Part shown: one piece after another, positions 1-9,001 of the stretch
Position numbering within the stretch: the first letter of the stretch is position 1
Layout: each line of letters starts with the position of its first letter
Assembly: GCA_036003045.1 (NCBI GenBank)
Contig: DASYSS010000022.1
Location: forward strand, 186,001-250,000
DNA length: 64,000 bases
Source of the DNA: Gemmatimonadaceae bacterium
GTDB taxonomy: Bacteria > Gemmatimonadota > Gemmatimonadetes > Gemmatimonadales > Gemmatimonadaceae
Direction: 5' to 3'
Made by a program: the position numbers and the translations under genes
The notes under the pieces: generated by a model
What the model saw: only the letters and a program-made list of their open reading frames with translations
What the model was told of the DNA's origin: nothing
Databases searched by the model: none

Positions 1-993
1 CGTCCCGGCGGTGTACTGGGCGCGCACGGCGTTGTTCGAGATCGTCTCCGGATCGAACATGCGCATCGACTTGAGCACCTTCACCTTCTCATCCCGCACC
101 GAGTTGGCCGTCATCTGCGCCGGCGGCTCCATGGCGGTCAGCGCCAGCAGCTGCAGCAGGTGGTTCTGGAACATGTCGCGCACGATACCGGCTTCCTCGT
201 AGTACGCGCCGCGGTCTTCGACGCCGACCGTCTCGGCCGCCGTGATCTGCACGTGGTCGATCCACTGCCGATTCCAAATCGGCTCGAAGATCGAGTTGGC
301 GAAGCGCAGAACCAACACGTTCTGCACCGTCTCCTTTCCCAAGTAGTGATCGATGCGGTACGTCTGGTGTTCGGCGAAGAGGCCGAGGACCAGATTGTTC
401 AGTCGGAGCGCGCTCTCGAGGTCGTGGCCGAACGGCTTCTCGATCACGATGCGCGTCCACGGCCGGTCTTCAGGCGTGCGAGTACGCGGCGCGAGTCCGC
501 TCGTTGAAAGATTTCGTACGATGGGCTCGAAGACGCTCGGCGGAACGGCGCAGTAGAACAACCGGTTGCATTCGCCCGGCGCGCGCCCTTTCTCCAGCTC
601 GGCGAGACGTTTCCCGATGGTCTCGTAGTCCGAGGCATTAGCAAGGTCGGCGGACACGAAGTGAAGGCGTTTGCACACGTCCTGCCACACGGCCTCGTTG
701 AACTTCCCGACCTCGTCCGATTCCGAGAGCGCCTTGCCCATTTGCTCGCGGAACGTGTCGTCCGTTTGGGATTTGTCGCGGCCGACGCCGAGCACCTGGA
801 AATCGGTATCGACGAGGTGCTCGTTGAGCAGTTGGTAAATCGCCGGGAGCAGCTTTCGGCGACTCAGATCGCCGAGCGCACCGAGAATGACCATCGTGCA
901 CGGGTCGGCGTGCGCGCGAGGTTGCTCGTGCGGATGCGGCTGGGAGGCAGGCCGCCCGGGAATGATCGCTGGCTGCGCGGCGGTGGTCGTCAT
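1..993 (-). CDS. zwf: Glucose-6-phosphate 1-dehydrogenase (3' end beyond window)
   Basis: Oxidises glucose-6-phosphate to 6-phosphogluconolactone with NAD(P), the first step of the oxidative pentose phosphate pathway; cytoplasmic. The frame stays open from ATG at 993 to base 1 (331 codons). It shows the nucleotide-binding motif GALGDLSRRK at about residues 38-47, then IEKPFGHDL and the family signature RIDHYLGKE that carries the catalytic His. About 30 N-terminal residues are a His/Pro-rich extension before the family core. The ATG overlaps the stop codon of upstream gnd as ATGA, which supports this start and suggests translational coupling. The C-terminus is cut by the window edge, so completeness cannot be judged. 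Confidence 0.95.
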   Translation of the reverse strand, partial: MTTTAAQPAIIPGRPASQPHPHEQPRAHADPCTMVILGALGDLSRRKLLPAIYQLLNEHLVDTDFQVLGVGRDKSQTDDTFREQMGKALSESDEVGKFNEAVWQDVCKRLHFVSADLANASDYETIGKRLAELEKGRAPGECNRLFYCAVPPSVFEPIVRNLSTSGLAPRTRTPEDRPWTRIVIEKPFGHDLESALRLNNLVLGLFAEHQTYRIDHYLGKETVQNVLVLRFANSIFEPIWNRQWIDHVQITAAETVGVEDRGAYYEEAGIVRDMFQNHLLQLLALTAMEPPAQMTANSVRDEKVKVLKSMRMFDPETISNNAVRAQYTAGT

Positions 994-1892
994 GCGCGCT
1001 CCACGGCGTGGCCGCCGAACTCGTTGCGCAGCGCCGCGATGACCTTGGCGCTGAACGAGTCTTCTTGTCGCGAGCGCAGGCGCATGAGCAGCGACAGCGT
1101 GATCACCGGCGCCGGAACGTCGACGTCGATCGCTTCCTGCACCGTCCACCGGCCTTCGCCGGAGTCGGCGACCCACCCCTTGAGCTTCGAGAGCGACGCG
1201 TCGCGCGAGAACGCGGTGGCGGCGAGCTCGTTGAGCCACGAACGCACCACGCTTCCGTGCTGCCAGACGTTTGCGATCTGCTCGAGATCGAGCTTCGGAA
1301 ACGTCTTGGACGCGTGCAGAATCTCGTAGCCTTCGGCGTACGCCTGGAGCATCCCATACTCGACGCCGTTGTGCACCATCTTCACATAGTGGCCGGCGCC
1401 CGTGGGGCCGACGTGCGCGAAGCCGTCCGTCGGGGCGAGCGCGGTGAAAATCGGCTCGCAGGTCTTCACGGCGTCGTCGCTTCCGCCCACCATCAGGCAG
1501 TAGCCGTTCTCGAGCCCCCAGATTCCGCCGCTCGTTCCCGCATCGATGAATTCGACCTTCGATTTCGCCAACTCGGCGCCGCGGCGAATCGAGTCGTGGA
1601 AGTTCGAGTTGCCGCCGTCGATGATGATGTCGCCGGCTGAGAGCAGCGGTTTGAGCGTGGCGATCGTCTGGTCCACCGGGTCGCCCGCCGGAACCATGAT
1701 CCAGATGACGCGTGGCTTTGGGAGCGCGGCGACGACGGCCGTGAGATCGGCGGCCGGCGTCGCGCCCAGTCCCTTGTATTTGGCGACCGTCTCCGCGCTG
1801 CGATCGAAGACGACCAGCTTGTGGCCGTGTCGCATGAGGCGCTCGACCATGTTGCCGCCCATGCGGCCCAGCCCGACCATTGCGAGTTGCAT
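990..1892 (-). CDS. gnd: 6-phosphogluconate dehydrogenase, decarboxylating (short form)
   Basis: Converts 6-phosphogluconate to ribulose-5-phosphate and CO2 with NAD(P). The 300-residue protein matches the short GndA/YqeC-like class rather than the ~470-residue class. Visible features are the Rossmann motif GLGRMGGNM (residues 6-14), DGGNSN for substrate contact, GTSGGIWGLENGYCLMVGG, and the catalytic stretch HYVKMVHNGVEYG. I chose ATG at 1892 because the Rossmann strand begins right after it; 36 extra in-frame codons upstream have no family similarity. No clear Shine-Dalgarno is seen. The stop overlaps the zwf start, so gnd and zwf form a two-gene pentose phosphate unit. Confidence 0.95.
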   Translation of the reverse strand: MQLAMVGLGRMGGNMVERLMRHGHKLVVFDRSAETVAKYKGLGATPAADLTAVVAALPKPRVIWIMVPAGDPVDQTIATLKPLLSAGDIIIDGGNSNFHDSIRRGAELAKSKVEFIDAGTSGGIWGLENGYCLMVGGSDDAVKTCEPIFTALAPTDGFAHVGPTGAGHYVKMVHNGVEYGMLQAYAEGYEILHASKTFPKLDLEQIANVWQHGSVVRSWLNELAATAFSRDASLSKLKGWVADSGEGRWTVQEAIDVDVPAPVITLSLLMRLRSRQEDSFSAKVIAALRNEFGGHAVERA

Positions 1893-2382
1893 GTTGAGGA
1901 GTGTGAGGGTGCTACGTTCGCCGGGGTGCTCGATAGAAAAGCTCCTCGGGTAAGTCAGCCCTGTCGAGGCTCTGCCATATACAGGTTTCGTGCACGGCAC
2001 GCCGCCTGCCGAGGCCGGTCCGGCCTAGTGACGGCGTTTCCGATTGACCTTCGCCCGGGATCTGGTACACACGCGAGCCGCGGCGCGGGCCGGGGTACAT
2101 CAGCCTCGCGGATTTTCTCGTGCGGTCGTGGGCGGCGAACTACCTGCGGCGGGACGCGCGCAACCCGCTCGCACAGCGTTGGACCTGCAACACGGCGACA
2201 GCTCGGCGAACGATCGGTATCGCTGCGATCTCGCGACAACCAGGATGACGCGGTGTTCTCGACGGTCGAGTCTCGGCGTGTCTCGAAGACTGAGAATGAC
2301 CGGCCAGTAGCGGCTCGAGGCTCTTGCAGCCGTCGTCCACACGCTCCAGACTGCTTCGACTCCAACGCGGACCAGGTCCCAG
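1893..2382. other. Intergenic region between divergent gnd and the FMN oxidase gene
   Basis: This 490-base gap separates divergently transcribed genes and should hold both promoters. A weak sigma-70-like match on the plus strand (TTGACC at 2044, 16-base gap, TACACA at 2066) is the best I can see. I see no convincing coding frame, RNA gene or repeat. Confidence 0.4.
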
Positions 2383-3690
2383 ATGTCGCACCGATCGAGC
2401 GAGGACGTATCGCGACGGCGATTTTTGCGGTTTGCGGCGGGCAGTCCGCTTCTGGCGGTCGCGGGCGTCGATGTCGCGTGGTTGTCGAAGCTGTTCGACG
2501 GCTCGTCTCGTGATCGGGCGAAGGGCCTCGCGCTCTTGCAGCAGGCGACGCAGGAGCCCGAGCTGATCGCGTCGGCCGCCGACGCGCTCGACGTGTTCGA
2601 CTTCGAGCCGGTCGCGAAGAAGAAAATCCCGCCGGCCCATTGGGGTTATCTCATGACCGGCACCGACGACGACGCGACGATCCGTGCCAACCGCGACGGG
2701 TACGCTCACTGGGATCTGCGCGCGCGCCGGCTCGTGGACGTGCGCAAAGTCGATCCGTCCGTCGAGATCCTCGGCGTCAAATGGCCGACGCCGATCGTGA
2801 TCAATCCCGTCGGCAGCCAGCGGGCGTTTCATGCCGAGGGCGAGCTCGCCGTCGCGCGCGCGGCGAAGGCAAAGAATCACCTTCAGGTGTTGTCCACCGT
2901 GGCGACGACGAGCATCGAGGACTGCATCGCGGCGCGCGGCGCGTCGGTGTGGTTCCAGCTCTACCATCAAGAAGACTGGAATCAGACGAAGCAAATGGTG
3001 AAGCGCGCCGAGCACGCGGGCGCGCCGGTCGTCGTGTTCACGGTGGATCTCATCGGCGGCAGCAACCGCGAGACGATGATTCGAGCCCGCGCGGCCGACA
3101 CGCGCACGTGCACGAACTGCCACCTCGGTGGCGCGCCGACCCCCGGCGCGACCGGTCGAGTGAACGAGCTACGCGACAATCGGCGCAAGCCGGCGATCGC
3201 CGATCTCAAGCCGGACACGCCGAGCCCCGAGGTGGGGACGCCGACGTGGGACTGGGTGAAGCGGCTTCAGGACTCGACGTCGATGAAGGTGTTCATCAAG
3301 GGCATCGTCACGCGCGAGGACGCCGAGATCGCGATGAACCAGGGCATCAACGGCGTCTTCGTCTCGAATCACGGCGGACGCGCCGAGAACAGCACACGCG
3401 CGACGGTGCTGACGCTCCCGGAAGTCGTTGCCGGTGTGCGGGGACGCGCGCCCGTGATTCTCGACGGCGGGATCCGCCGCGGCACCGACATCTTCAAGGG
3501 CCTCGCACTCGGCGCGACGGCGACCGGCATCGGGCGGCCGTACATCTGGGGCTTGGGGTCGTTCGGGCAAGAAGGCGTGGAGACGGTGCTCGCCATTCTG
3601 CGCAAAGAGACCGAGATGACGATGCGGCAGATGGGGACGGTGAACGTGAAGCGGATCACGAAGGACTACATCGTGGCGCACGGGACGTAG
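2383..3690 (+). CDS. FMN-dependent alpha-hydroxy-acid oxidase/dehydrogenase, Tat-exported
   Basis: Member of the L-lactate dehydrogenase / glycolate oxidase / lactate 2-monooxygenase family, oxidising an alpha-hydroxy acid to the keto acid through FMN. The 435-residue protein has a twin-arginine signal near its start (SRRRFLRFAAG), so it is predicted to be exported folded with its FMN. The core begins around residue 85 (WGYLMTGTDDDATIRANR). The active-site motif SNHGGR, carrying the catalytic His, is near residue 327, followed by the phosphate-binding LDGGIRRGTDI. A short insertion with two Cys (TCTNCH) lies mid-protein. Substrate cannot be decided from sequence. The gene stands alone, facing the convergent HAD gene. 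Confidence 0.9.
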   Translation: MSHRSSEDVSRRRFLRFAAGSPLLAVAGVDVAWLSKLFDGSSRDRAKGLALLQQATQEPELIASAADALDVFDFEPVAKKKIPPAHWGYLMTGTDDDATIRANRDGYAHWDLRARRLVDVRKVDPSVEILGVKWPTPIVINPVGSQRAFHAEGELAVARAAKAKNHLQVLSTVATTSIEDCIAARGASVWFQLYHQEDWNQTKQMVKRAEHAGAPVVVFTVDLIGGSNRETMIRARAADTRTCTNCHLGGAPTPGATGRVNELRDNRRKPAIADLKPDTPSPEVGTPTWDWVKRLQDSTSMKVFIKGIVTREDAEIAMNQGINGVFVSNHGGRAENSTRATVLTLPEVVAGVRGRAPVILDGGIRRGTDIFKGLALGATATGIGRPYIWGLGSFGQEGVETVLAILRKETEMTMRQMGTVNVKRITKDYIVAHGT

Positions 3691-3699
3691 GGTTCGAGA

Positions 3700-3789
3700 G
3701 GGACGCGTGCGGAGGCGGGGTGCGCCGGGTACAAGGAACGAGTGCCGGGGCGGCGTGGGGTCTCCACACCCCGACACCGCTCTCGTCCC
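3700..3789. terminator. Imperfect hairpin between convergent genes
   Basis: Arms 3700-3722 and 3767-3789 pair at about 16 of 23 positions around a 44-base loop, between the FMN oxidase stop and the HAD stop. There is no clear T-tract, so this is only a candidate two-way terminator. Confidence 0.35.
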
Positions 3790-3791
3790 GT

Positions 3792-4427
3792 CTAGATCAA
3801 CCCCATCCCCTTCAGATCCTCTCGTAACCGCGCGGCCGTCGTGAACTGCAACGTCCGCAGCCCGAGCGAGTCCGCCGGTGCCAAATTCTGAAGCCTGTCA
3901 TCGACGAACAAGGTGCGCCTCGGATCCGCCTGCGTCATCCCGAGCACCCGCTCATAGATGCGACGCGTCGGCTTGCGCACGCCGAGCCAACACGACGTGA
4001 AGAAGGTCGGGAAGATCTCGCGCAGCCCGAACTGCTCGATCCGGTAGTGGTTCAGCTCTTCGCTCTCGTTGTTGAGCGTCGCCAGCCGAACCGTCCCCAA
4101 TGCGGCAATATCGCGCGCCACGGCGATCGAGTCGGGCCACGCGACGCTCTGCGCGAACATGAACGTCTTGAACTCGTCCACCGAAAAGTCTCTCGGCGCG
4201 CAGAACACCGTAATGGCGAGATACTCGTCGAGCGAAACCTCGCCCGACTCCAGCGCGCCGACCATCTCTTCGTGGCGGTACTGAAAGTCGTCGCGGTCGA
4301 GACCGAATTTCCTGACCGCTTCGTCGCGCTGCTCGCGATCCCACCCATTGGTGCCAAGCACTCCGCCGACGTCGAAGAGCACCAACTCGACCGGCTCGCG
4401 TTGTCGCCGGAGGATCGCGTCGCTCAT
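3792..4427 (-). CDS. HAD-superfamily hydrolase (HAD-IA type)
   Basis: Predicted phosphatase-type hydrolase of 211 residues. Motif I reads LFDVGGVL: the nucleophile Asp is present, but the usual second Asp is replaced by Gly, as in many FDxGGVL proteins of this family, which makes true phosphatase activity uncertain. A helical cap follows (residues ~30-110). The motif II/III region contains a Lys (GVRKPTRRIYE), and motif IV is LFVDDR. The start overlaps the stop of the upstream cyclase gene as ATGA, so the two are translationally coupled. The substrate is unknown. Known relatives include yeast-epoxide-hydrolase-like N-terminal domains and YihX-type sugar phosphatases. Confidence 0.85.
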   Translation of the reverse strand: MSDAILRRQREPVELVLFDVGGVLGTNGWDREQRDEAVRKFGLDRDDFQYRHEEMVGALESGEVSLDEYLAITVFCAPRDFSVDEFKTFMFAQSVAWPDSIAVARDIAALGTVRLATLNNESEELNHYRIEQFGLREIFPTFFTSCWLGVRKPTRRIYERVLGMTQADPRRTLFVDDRLQNLAPADSLGLRTLQFTTAARLREDLKGMGLI

Positions 4428-5053
4428 CCGACGAGCACCGCGCGAGCCGGCGCTCCGTCCAACCCGGCCAGTCTGAGCGGCAGGACGCGCAGGTCGTATC
4501 TGCCCGGCGGCGGCACGGAGAGGTCGAGTCCTTCCACGATGACGACGCCGCGGCCGAGCAGCGTGCGGTGCGTCATGTGGTGCCCGGAATGGAACTGCTC
4601 GATCGACATGTAATCGATGCCGACGAGCTTCACGCCGATTGAAACCAGATATTCGGCGCCATCAGGCGCCAGGTATGTATAGTCGCGGACGAAGTCGCGC
4701 TGTCTGATAAAACCAGAGTTGCGCGTCCGGATCAAAACGCGCTCCTGGCCGGTAAGATCGTGAGCGCGAAGAAGGCTCTCGGTCACGGCGGGCGCGTCGT
4801 CGGGCGCGGCGATCAGGATCGCGGGACCCATCAACACGTCCAGATGGACCGCGTCGACGGCGAGCCCGCCGTCGAAGATGTGTTTCTGCGCGTCGACGTG
4901 CGTTCCCGTGTGCGAGCCGAACGACAGCAACGAAACGTTCGAACTGGCTCCCTTGGAAATTTCCTGTTGGGGGGAGATCGCGATCTCGGGGTTGCCGGGG
5001 TACACGAGCCCCCCGCTCAGGATCGGCAGCGAGACGTCGTAGATGGTCGACAT
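4424..5053 (-). CDS. Cyclase-family metal-dependent hydrolase (kynurenine formamidase-like)
   Basis: Belongs to the cyclase / arylformamidase fold, whose members hydrolyse formamides or cyclic esters using divalent metal. The hallmark HTGTHVD (HxGTHxD) is present near residue 55, and a second His-containing stretch (QFHSGHHMTHR) near residue 155 matches the family's second conserved region. The start ATG at 5053 puts the typical IYDVSLPI strand at the N-terminus; an upstream in-frame TTG at 5074 would add seven residues. It overlaps the HAD gene by four bases. No tryptophan-catabolic neighbour is present, so the kynurenine substrate is not supported by context. Confidence 0.85.
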   Translation of the reverse strand: MSTIYDVSLPILSGGLVYPGNPEIAISPQQEISKGASSNVSLLSFGSHTGTHVDAQKHIFDGGLAVDAVHLDVLMGPAILIAAPDDAPAVTESLLRAHDLTGQERVLIRTRNSGFIRQRDFVRDYTYLAPDGAEYLVSIGVKLVGIDYMSIEQFHSGHHMTHRTLLGRGVVIVEGLDLSVPPPGRYDLRVLPLRLAGLDGAPARAVLVG

Positions 5054-5153
5054 TGGAGCAATGAAAGGTGTCAAACCTGGCGGCGTCGCCCGGTCCGCTG
5101 AAAGGAATCAGTAAAGCCCCGATCCGCCACTGGCCCCGGCCCTATCATATCGT

Positions 5154-6962
5154 ATGTATAGACGTATGCGCCGCTCTCCCCGACTGGTCGGCACGGTCGC
5201 CCTTTTGGTCCTCGCGCTCGTCGTATGCGCGGCGCTCACGTACCAAGCGTGGGACGCGGCGCGTTCGCAGCGCGCGATGGCGGAGCGGACTCTGCAGGAC
5301 TACGCCAAGATCGCCGACTGGCAGTTGACGCAGCAGGCGAAAAACGCACTCCTCAAGCAGGTCGTCGCCTCGCTCATTCAGCAAGCGATGCGGCTCCAGC
5401 CGGACTCGCTCGAGCGCACGCTATACAGTCCGGCCGACGTCGGCGCCATCGCCCACGACATGATGATGGGCTGGTGCAACTGCCTCGACAGCGTTCGTTA
5501 TTTCTTTCGGTACGACTGGAAGGACTCGACCTTCCGGACGACCGAGACGGACGTGTCGGACTCTGACCTCGCGCGCGTGCGCGACACGATGGTCGCGTAC
5601 GTGAGCGACATGCCGCCGCTGCCGTCCGATCGCGGCGTCCTCAATTTCGTGACACCGAACGGACGCGCGATGCCGGGTGTCATGCTCACGAACGATTCGT
5701 ACGTCATGTTGTTCGACGAGCACAACAAGCATTTGCAGCTCGTCGTCTTCGTCGTCGCGCGCGACGTCCGGCGCCGTCGCCCCGTGGAGCTGTACGGCTA
5801 CGTCACCGAACCAAAGCCGTTCCTGGATCCCGTGTTCGAGGAGATTCGCGGCAAGCGCGGAAACGCGAGCTCGCTGCTGCCGGAAGCTCTCATTCACGAT
5901 CTTCCGATCGATTCGATCCTGTCGATCTCGGTGACGACGGCGAAGGGGACGGAGGTGTACCACTCGCCCGGATGGATCGCGACGACCTACAGCGCCGCAT
6001 CCACTGTCGATCCGAGCTTCGGACGGCTCAAGATGCGCGTGAGCCTGAACAAGGCCTTCGCGCCGCAGCTCGTCGTGGGCGGTCTGCCGGATTCGCGACT
6101 ACCGATTCTCGTCGCGCTGTTCGTGCTCGCCGCGGGGTTGCTCACCGTCGCGGTCGTCCAGCTGCGGCGCCAGCAACAACTCGCGCGCCTCCGTACGGAG
6201 TTCGTCTCGGGTGTGTCGCACGAGCTTCGCACGCCGCTCGCCCAGATTCGTTGGTTCGCCGAGCTGCTCCACCTCGGCCGGCTCCGCACGGACGACGAGC
6301 GCGAGCGGTCGGCCGGGATCATCGATCAAGAAGCGCGGCGCTTGACGTATCTCGTCGAGAACGTGCTGAATTTCTCGCGCGCGGAAAAAGGAACGAACCG
6401 CGTGTCGCCGGAGCCGGCGGAGGTCGACCGCGAGATTCAGGAATCGCTCGATCTGTTCGCGCCCCTCGCGCGTTCGCGCGGCATGACGATCAACGCGGCG
6501 CTGGGGATCAATGCGTTGATGAGCGTGGACCGCAACGCGTTGCGTCAGATTCTGCTCAATCTGCTCGACAACGCGGCGAAGTATGGTCCGTCGGGACAGA
6601 CGATCACCGTCGGCTCGCAGGTGGTCGGCGACCGTGCGCGCATCTGGGTCGAGGACGAAGGACCGGGCATTCCGCGCGACGATCGTGTCCGCGTCTGGGA
6701 GCCGTACGTCCGTCTCAACCGCGACGCGGAATCGTCGACGGGCGGCAGCGGCATCGGGTTGTCGGTGGTCCGTGAGCTCGTGCTGCTACACGGCGGCCGC
6801 ACGCGTGTGGAGTCGGCGCCCGGCGGCGGCGCGCGCGTCGTCATCGAGCTGCCGCTCACCCAATCGGAACCGTCAGACTCCGCATCCCCCACATCTCCGT
6901 CGTCATCCGATCAATCGCAGCCTCCCCCTCCTCCAAACTCGCAACTTCAGGTGGTCCCATGA
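5154..6962 (+). CDS. Membrane sensor histidine kinase
   Basis: Sensor of an OmpR-type two-component system, 602 residues. Transmembrane segments lie near residues 11-30 and 316-338, enclosing a ~285-residue extracytoplasmic sensor region of no recognised type. The dimerisation/phosphoacceptor helix contains SHELRTPL with His356. The ATPase domain shows the N-box LLNLLDNAAKYG (Asn473), the G1 box DEGPGIP and the G2 box GGSGIGLSVV. The C-terminal ~35 residues are a Ser/Pro-rich tail. Its stop overlaps the response-regulator start as ATGA. The signal sensed is unknown. Confidence 0.95.
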   Translation: MYRRMRRSPRLVGTVALLVLALVVCAALTYQAWDAARSQRAMAERTLQDYAKIADWQLTQQAKNALLKQVVASLIQQAMRLQPDSLERTLYSPADVGAIAHDMMMGWCNCLDSVRYFFRYDWKDSTFRTTETDVSDSDLARVRDTMVAYVSDMPPLPSDRGVLNFVTPNGRAMPGVMLTNDSYVMLFDEHNKHLQLVVFVVARDVRRRRPVELYGYVTEPKPFLDPVFEEIRGKRGNASSLLPEALIHDLPIDSILSISVTTAKGTEVYHSPGWIATTYSAASTVDPSFGRLKMRVSLNKAFAPQLVVGGLPDSRLPILVALFVLAAGLLTVAVVQLRRQQQLARLRTEFVSGVSHELRTPLAQIRWFAELLHLGRLRTDDERERSAGIIDQEARRLTYLVENVLNFSRAEKGTNRVSPEPAEVDREIQESLDLFAPLARSRGMTINAALGINALMSVDRNALRQILLNLLDNAAKYGPSGQTITVGSQVVGDRARIWVEDEGPGIPRDDRVRVWEPYVRLNRDAESSTGGSGIGLSVVRELVLLHGGRTRVESAPGGGARVVIELPLTQSEPSDSASPTSPSSSDQSQPPPPPNSQLQVVP

Positions 6963-7723
6963 CGTATGCTACCGTGGCAGAGAAACGGCCGTCGACGACG
7001 GACAGCATCACGGCCCAGCTCCCGACCCAAATGGCTCGAATTCTCATCGTCGAGGACAACGTCAACCTCGCCTACGGTCTTCGCACAGGTCTGGAGATCG
7101 AGGGGTACGACGTGCAGGTCGCCGAGAACGGTGAAACGGGGCTCGAGCGCGCGCGGTCGTGGGGACCGGATCTCGTCATGCTCGACCTGATGCTGCCGGG
7201 CATGGACGGCTACCGCGTGCTGAAGACGCTGCGCGAGAACGGTTCCGACGTGCCGGTGCTGATTCTCACCGCGCGCGGCGAAGAAGCCGACAAGGTGCTC
7301 GGCTTCCGGCTCGGCGCCGACGATTACGTGACGAAACCGTGCGGCGTGCTCGAGCTGCTCGCTCGCGTGGGCGCGCTACTGCGACGGTCGCGGTTCGCCG
7401 ACCAGCGGTCACACACGACCGAGGCAATCGAGAAGTTCGGCGGCGTGGAGATCAATCCCGCCTCACGCACCGTGACGAAGAACGGCGCGCCGGTGGGGCT
7501 CAGCCCCAAGGAGTTCGACCTTCTCCTGGCCCTCGTCCGCCGCCGCGGCGCCGTCGCGTCTCGCGTCGAGCTGCTCCGTGAGGTGTGGGGGCACCGGGTC
7601 GAAGTGATGACGCGAACGGTGGACATCCACATCGCGGAACTGCGGCGGAAGATCGAAGACGATCCGTCGCAGCCGAGGCACATCCTTACAGTCTGGAAAG
7701 CGGGATACAGGCTCGAGGCGTGA
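6959..7723 (+). CDS. OmpR/PhoB-family response regulator
   Basis: Transcription factor partner of the preceding kinase. The receiver domain begins at ARILIVEDN and carries the phosphoacceptor Asp in LVMLDLMLPGMDG (Asp76 of the long form), the T in ILTARG and the Lys in TKP. A winged-helix DNA-binding domain follows (LSPKEFDLLLALV through RTVDIHIAELRRKIE to GYRLEA). Two starts are possible: ATG at 6959, which overlaps the kinase stop as ATGA, or ATG at 7031, which begins directly at the receiver. The overlap favours 6959, although the extra 24 residues are outside the domain. Confidence 0.95.
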   Translation: MTYATVAEKRPSTTDSITAQLPTQMARILIVEDNVNLAYGLRTGLEIEGYDVQVAENGETGLERARSWGPDLVMLDLMLPGMDGYRVLKTLRENGSDVPVLILTARGEEADKVLGFRLGADDYVTKPCGVLELLARVGALLRRSRFADQRSHTTEAIEKFGGVEINPASRTVTKNGAPVGLSPKEFDLLLALVRRRGAVASRVELLREVWGHRVEVMTRTVDIHIAELRRKIEDDPSQPRHILTVWKAGYRLEA

Positions 7724-7793
7724 GTTTTGAGATCTGAGAATTCAGATCGGTTGGTGGCTCGGTTGGCTAGGCCGGCATCTCGGAAAATGGAGC

Positions 7794-7827
7794 GAGCCTA
7801 GCCTCGAGCGTCAGCCTGGAGCAGGAG
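7794..7827 (+). repeat. Dispersed 34-base repeat, copy 1
   Basis: GAGCCTAGCCTCGAGC, a 9-base variable spacer, then GAGCAGGAG. The same two blocks with the same 9-base spacing occur inverted at 10469-10502, so the pair flanks a 2.6-kb segment holding two genes. Confidence 0.75.
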
Positions 7828-7847
7828 GTCCGAGCTTGACGGGCGGC

Positions 7848-7885
7848 GGGCGATCGGCGACAGATGCCGGTCGCCCGGTTTTTTT
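7848..7885 (+). terminator. Rho-independent terminator
   Basis: An 11-base-pair stem (7848-7858 with 7866-7876, one G-T pair) with a 7-base loop is followed after two G by seven T (7879-7885). It lies 125 bases after the response-regulator stop and should end that operon. Confidence 0.85.
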
Positions 7886-8096
7886 GCTCATGGCTCCTGC
7901 TCACAGCCGACGGTCGGAGCTGTGTTCGCGCAAACGGTATGTGCTGCTGAGTTGCCAGGCAGAAGCCGAACGGGCGGTCCGAAGGAGCGGGAGTGATCGG
8001 TGGCGTCGTACGCCGTTACTCGTCTAAGGCTTGCGGTGTCAGAACGCTCTTTGTACATCTTGAAGGTCAGGCAGCCTCTCCAATTCGAGGATCGGC

Positions 8097-8919
8097 ATGA
8101 GCGAACCGATGTTTCGCCCGAGATCGGCGAGAGATCGTCGACGCGGGTTTCTCGATCTATCGAGCGCACTTCGCGACGCTTGCTGCGATTTGGATCGTGT
8201 TGCTCGGTCCGTTCGCCATCGTGGGGTTCCTCATCGGCGGGCCCTTCGGCGAGCTAATTTCGAACGCCTCCGGATTCGCGATGCCGCTTGCCGTCGGCGC
8301 CACGGTCGCCGTCGTCTCCGACGCGATGCACGACCGTGCAGTCAGTCTGGCGAGCGCCTTCGGTCAAACCTCGGGTCGATCGGGAACCCTCCTCGTCGTC
8401 TCGTTCGCACAGGGCATTCTCACATTCCTCGGCGCCCTCCTGCTGATCATACCGGGAGTCATCGTGTGGTGCTGGACGTTCGCCGCACCGATGACCGTCG
8501 TCGTCGAGCGCGTCAGCGGCACGTCGGAAGCGATCAGCCGTTCAAAGCAGCTCGCTCGAGGCCAGTTCTGGCACATTCTCGGTTCGCTGGCGATGTCGTG
8601 GCTCATCGTCTTCGTGCTGGTCATCGCCGGTGCGTTTGGCACCGGACTCATTGCTGGGCTCATTGGCTTGGGCGAACGGGTCCAGGAGCTCCTGTTCCAG
8701 TGGGTCCTCATCTTGGCGCTGCCCGTCACCGGCGCTACGAGCGGCGTACTCTATTTCGACCTTCGTGTCCGAAATGATGGCTATGACGTCGAGCGCCTAG
8801 CACAGACGCTCGACGAAAGCGTGGCGGCGCCCGTGAACACCTCGTGGGGTGAGGGGCGGCGTACATCGGAAGTGAGGAGCGGCGTCGCCGTCCTCGTCCC
8901 AGTTCTCCGCACGCCGTAA
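8097..8919 (+). CDS. Multi-pass membrane protein (YciC/GPDP-membrane-like), probable frameshift near 8130
   Basis: A protein of several hydrophobic helices (GPFAIVGFLIGGPFGELI; LLIIPGVIVWCWTFAAPM; WLIVFVLVIAGAFGTGLIAGL) ending with the soluble motif DLRVRNDGYDVERLA. This resembles the glycerophosphoryldiester-phosphodiesterase membrane-domain family. The only start with a good Shine-Dalgarno (GAGG at 8087) is ATG 8097, reading MSEPMFRPRSA. After 8129 the family-like sequence EIVDAGFSIYRAHF continues in another frame, which stays open to 8919 but has no ATG of its own at the N-terminus. Adding one GA to the (GA)3 tract at 8129-8134 would join the two frames. If no frameshift exists, a shorter product could start at TTG 8197. 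Function is unknown. Confidence 0.65.
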
Positions 8920-9001
8920 CGGCTCCCTTTCCGGTCCGCGGCCTTGTGCCCCGCCGTTTCCGCCGAAAGGTTTTCGTGGTCTCCCTCCTCCTCGAAAACC
9001 G

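Larger units (their letters stand above)
7724..8096. other. Intergenic region after the two-component system
   Basis: The 373 bases contain one copy of a dispersed repeat (7794-7827), an intrinsic terminator (7848-7885), and then about 200 bases in which I see nothing until the GAGG Shine-Dalgarno (8087-8090) of the next gene. Confidence 0.5.
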
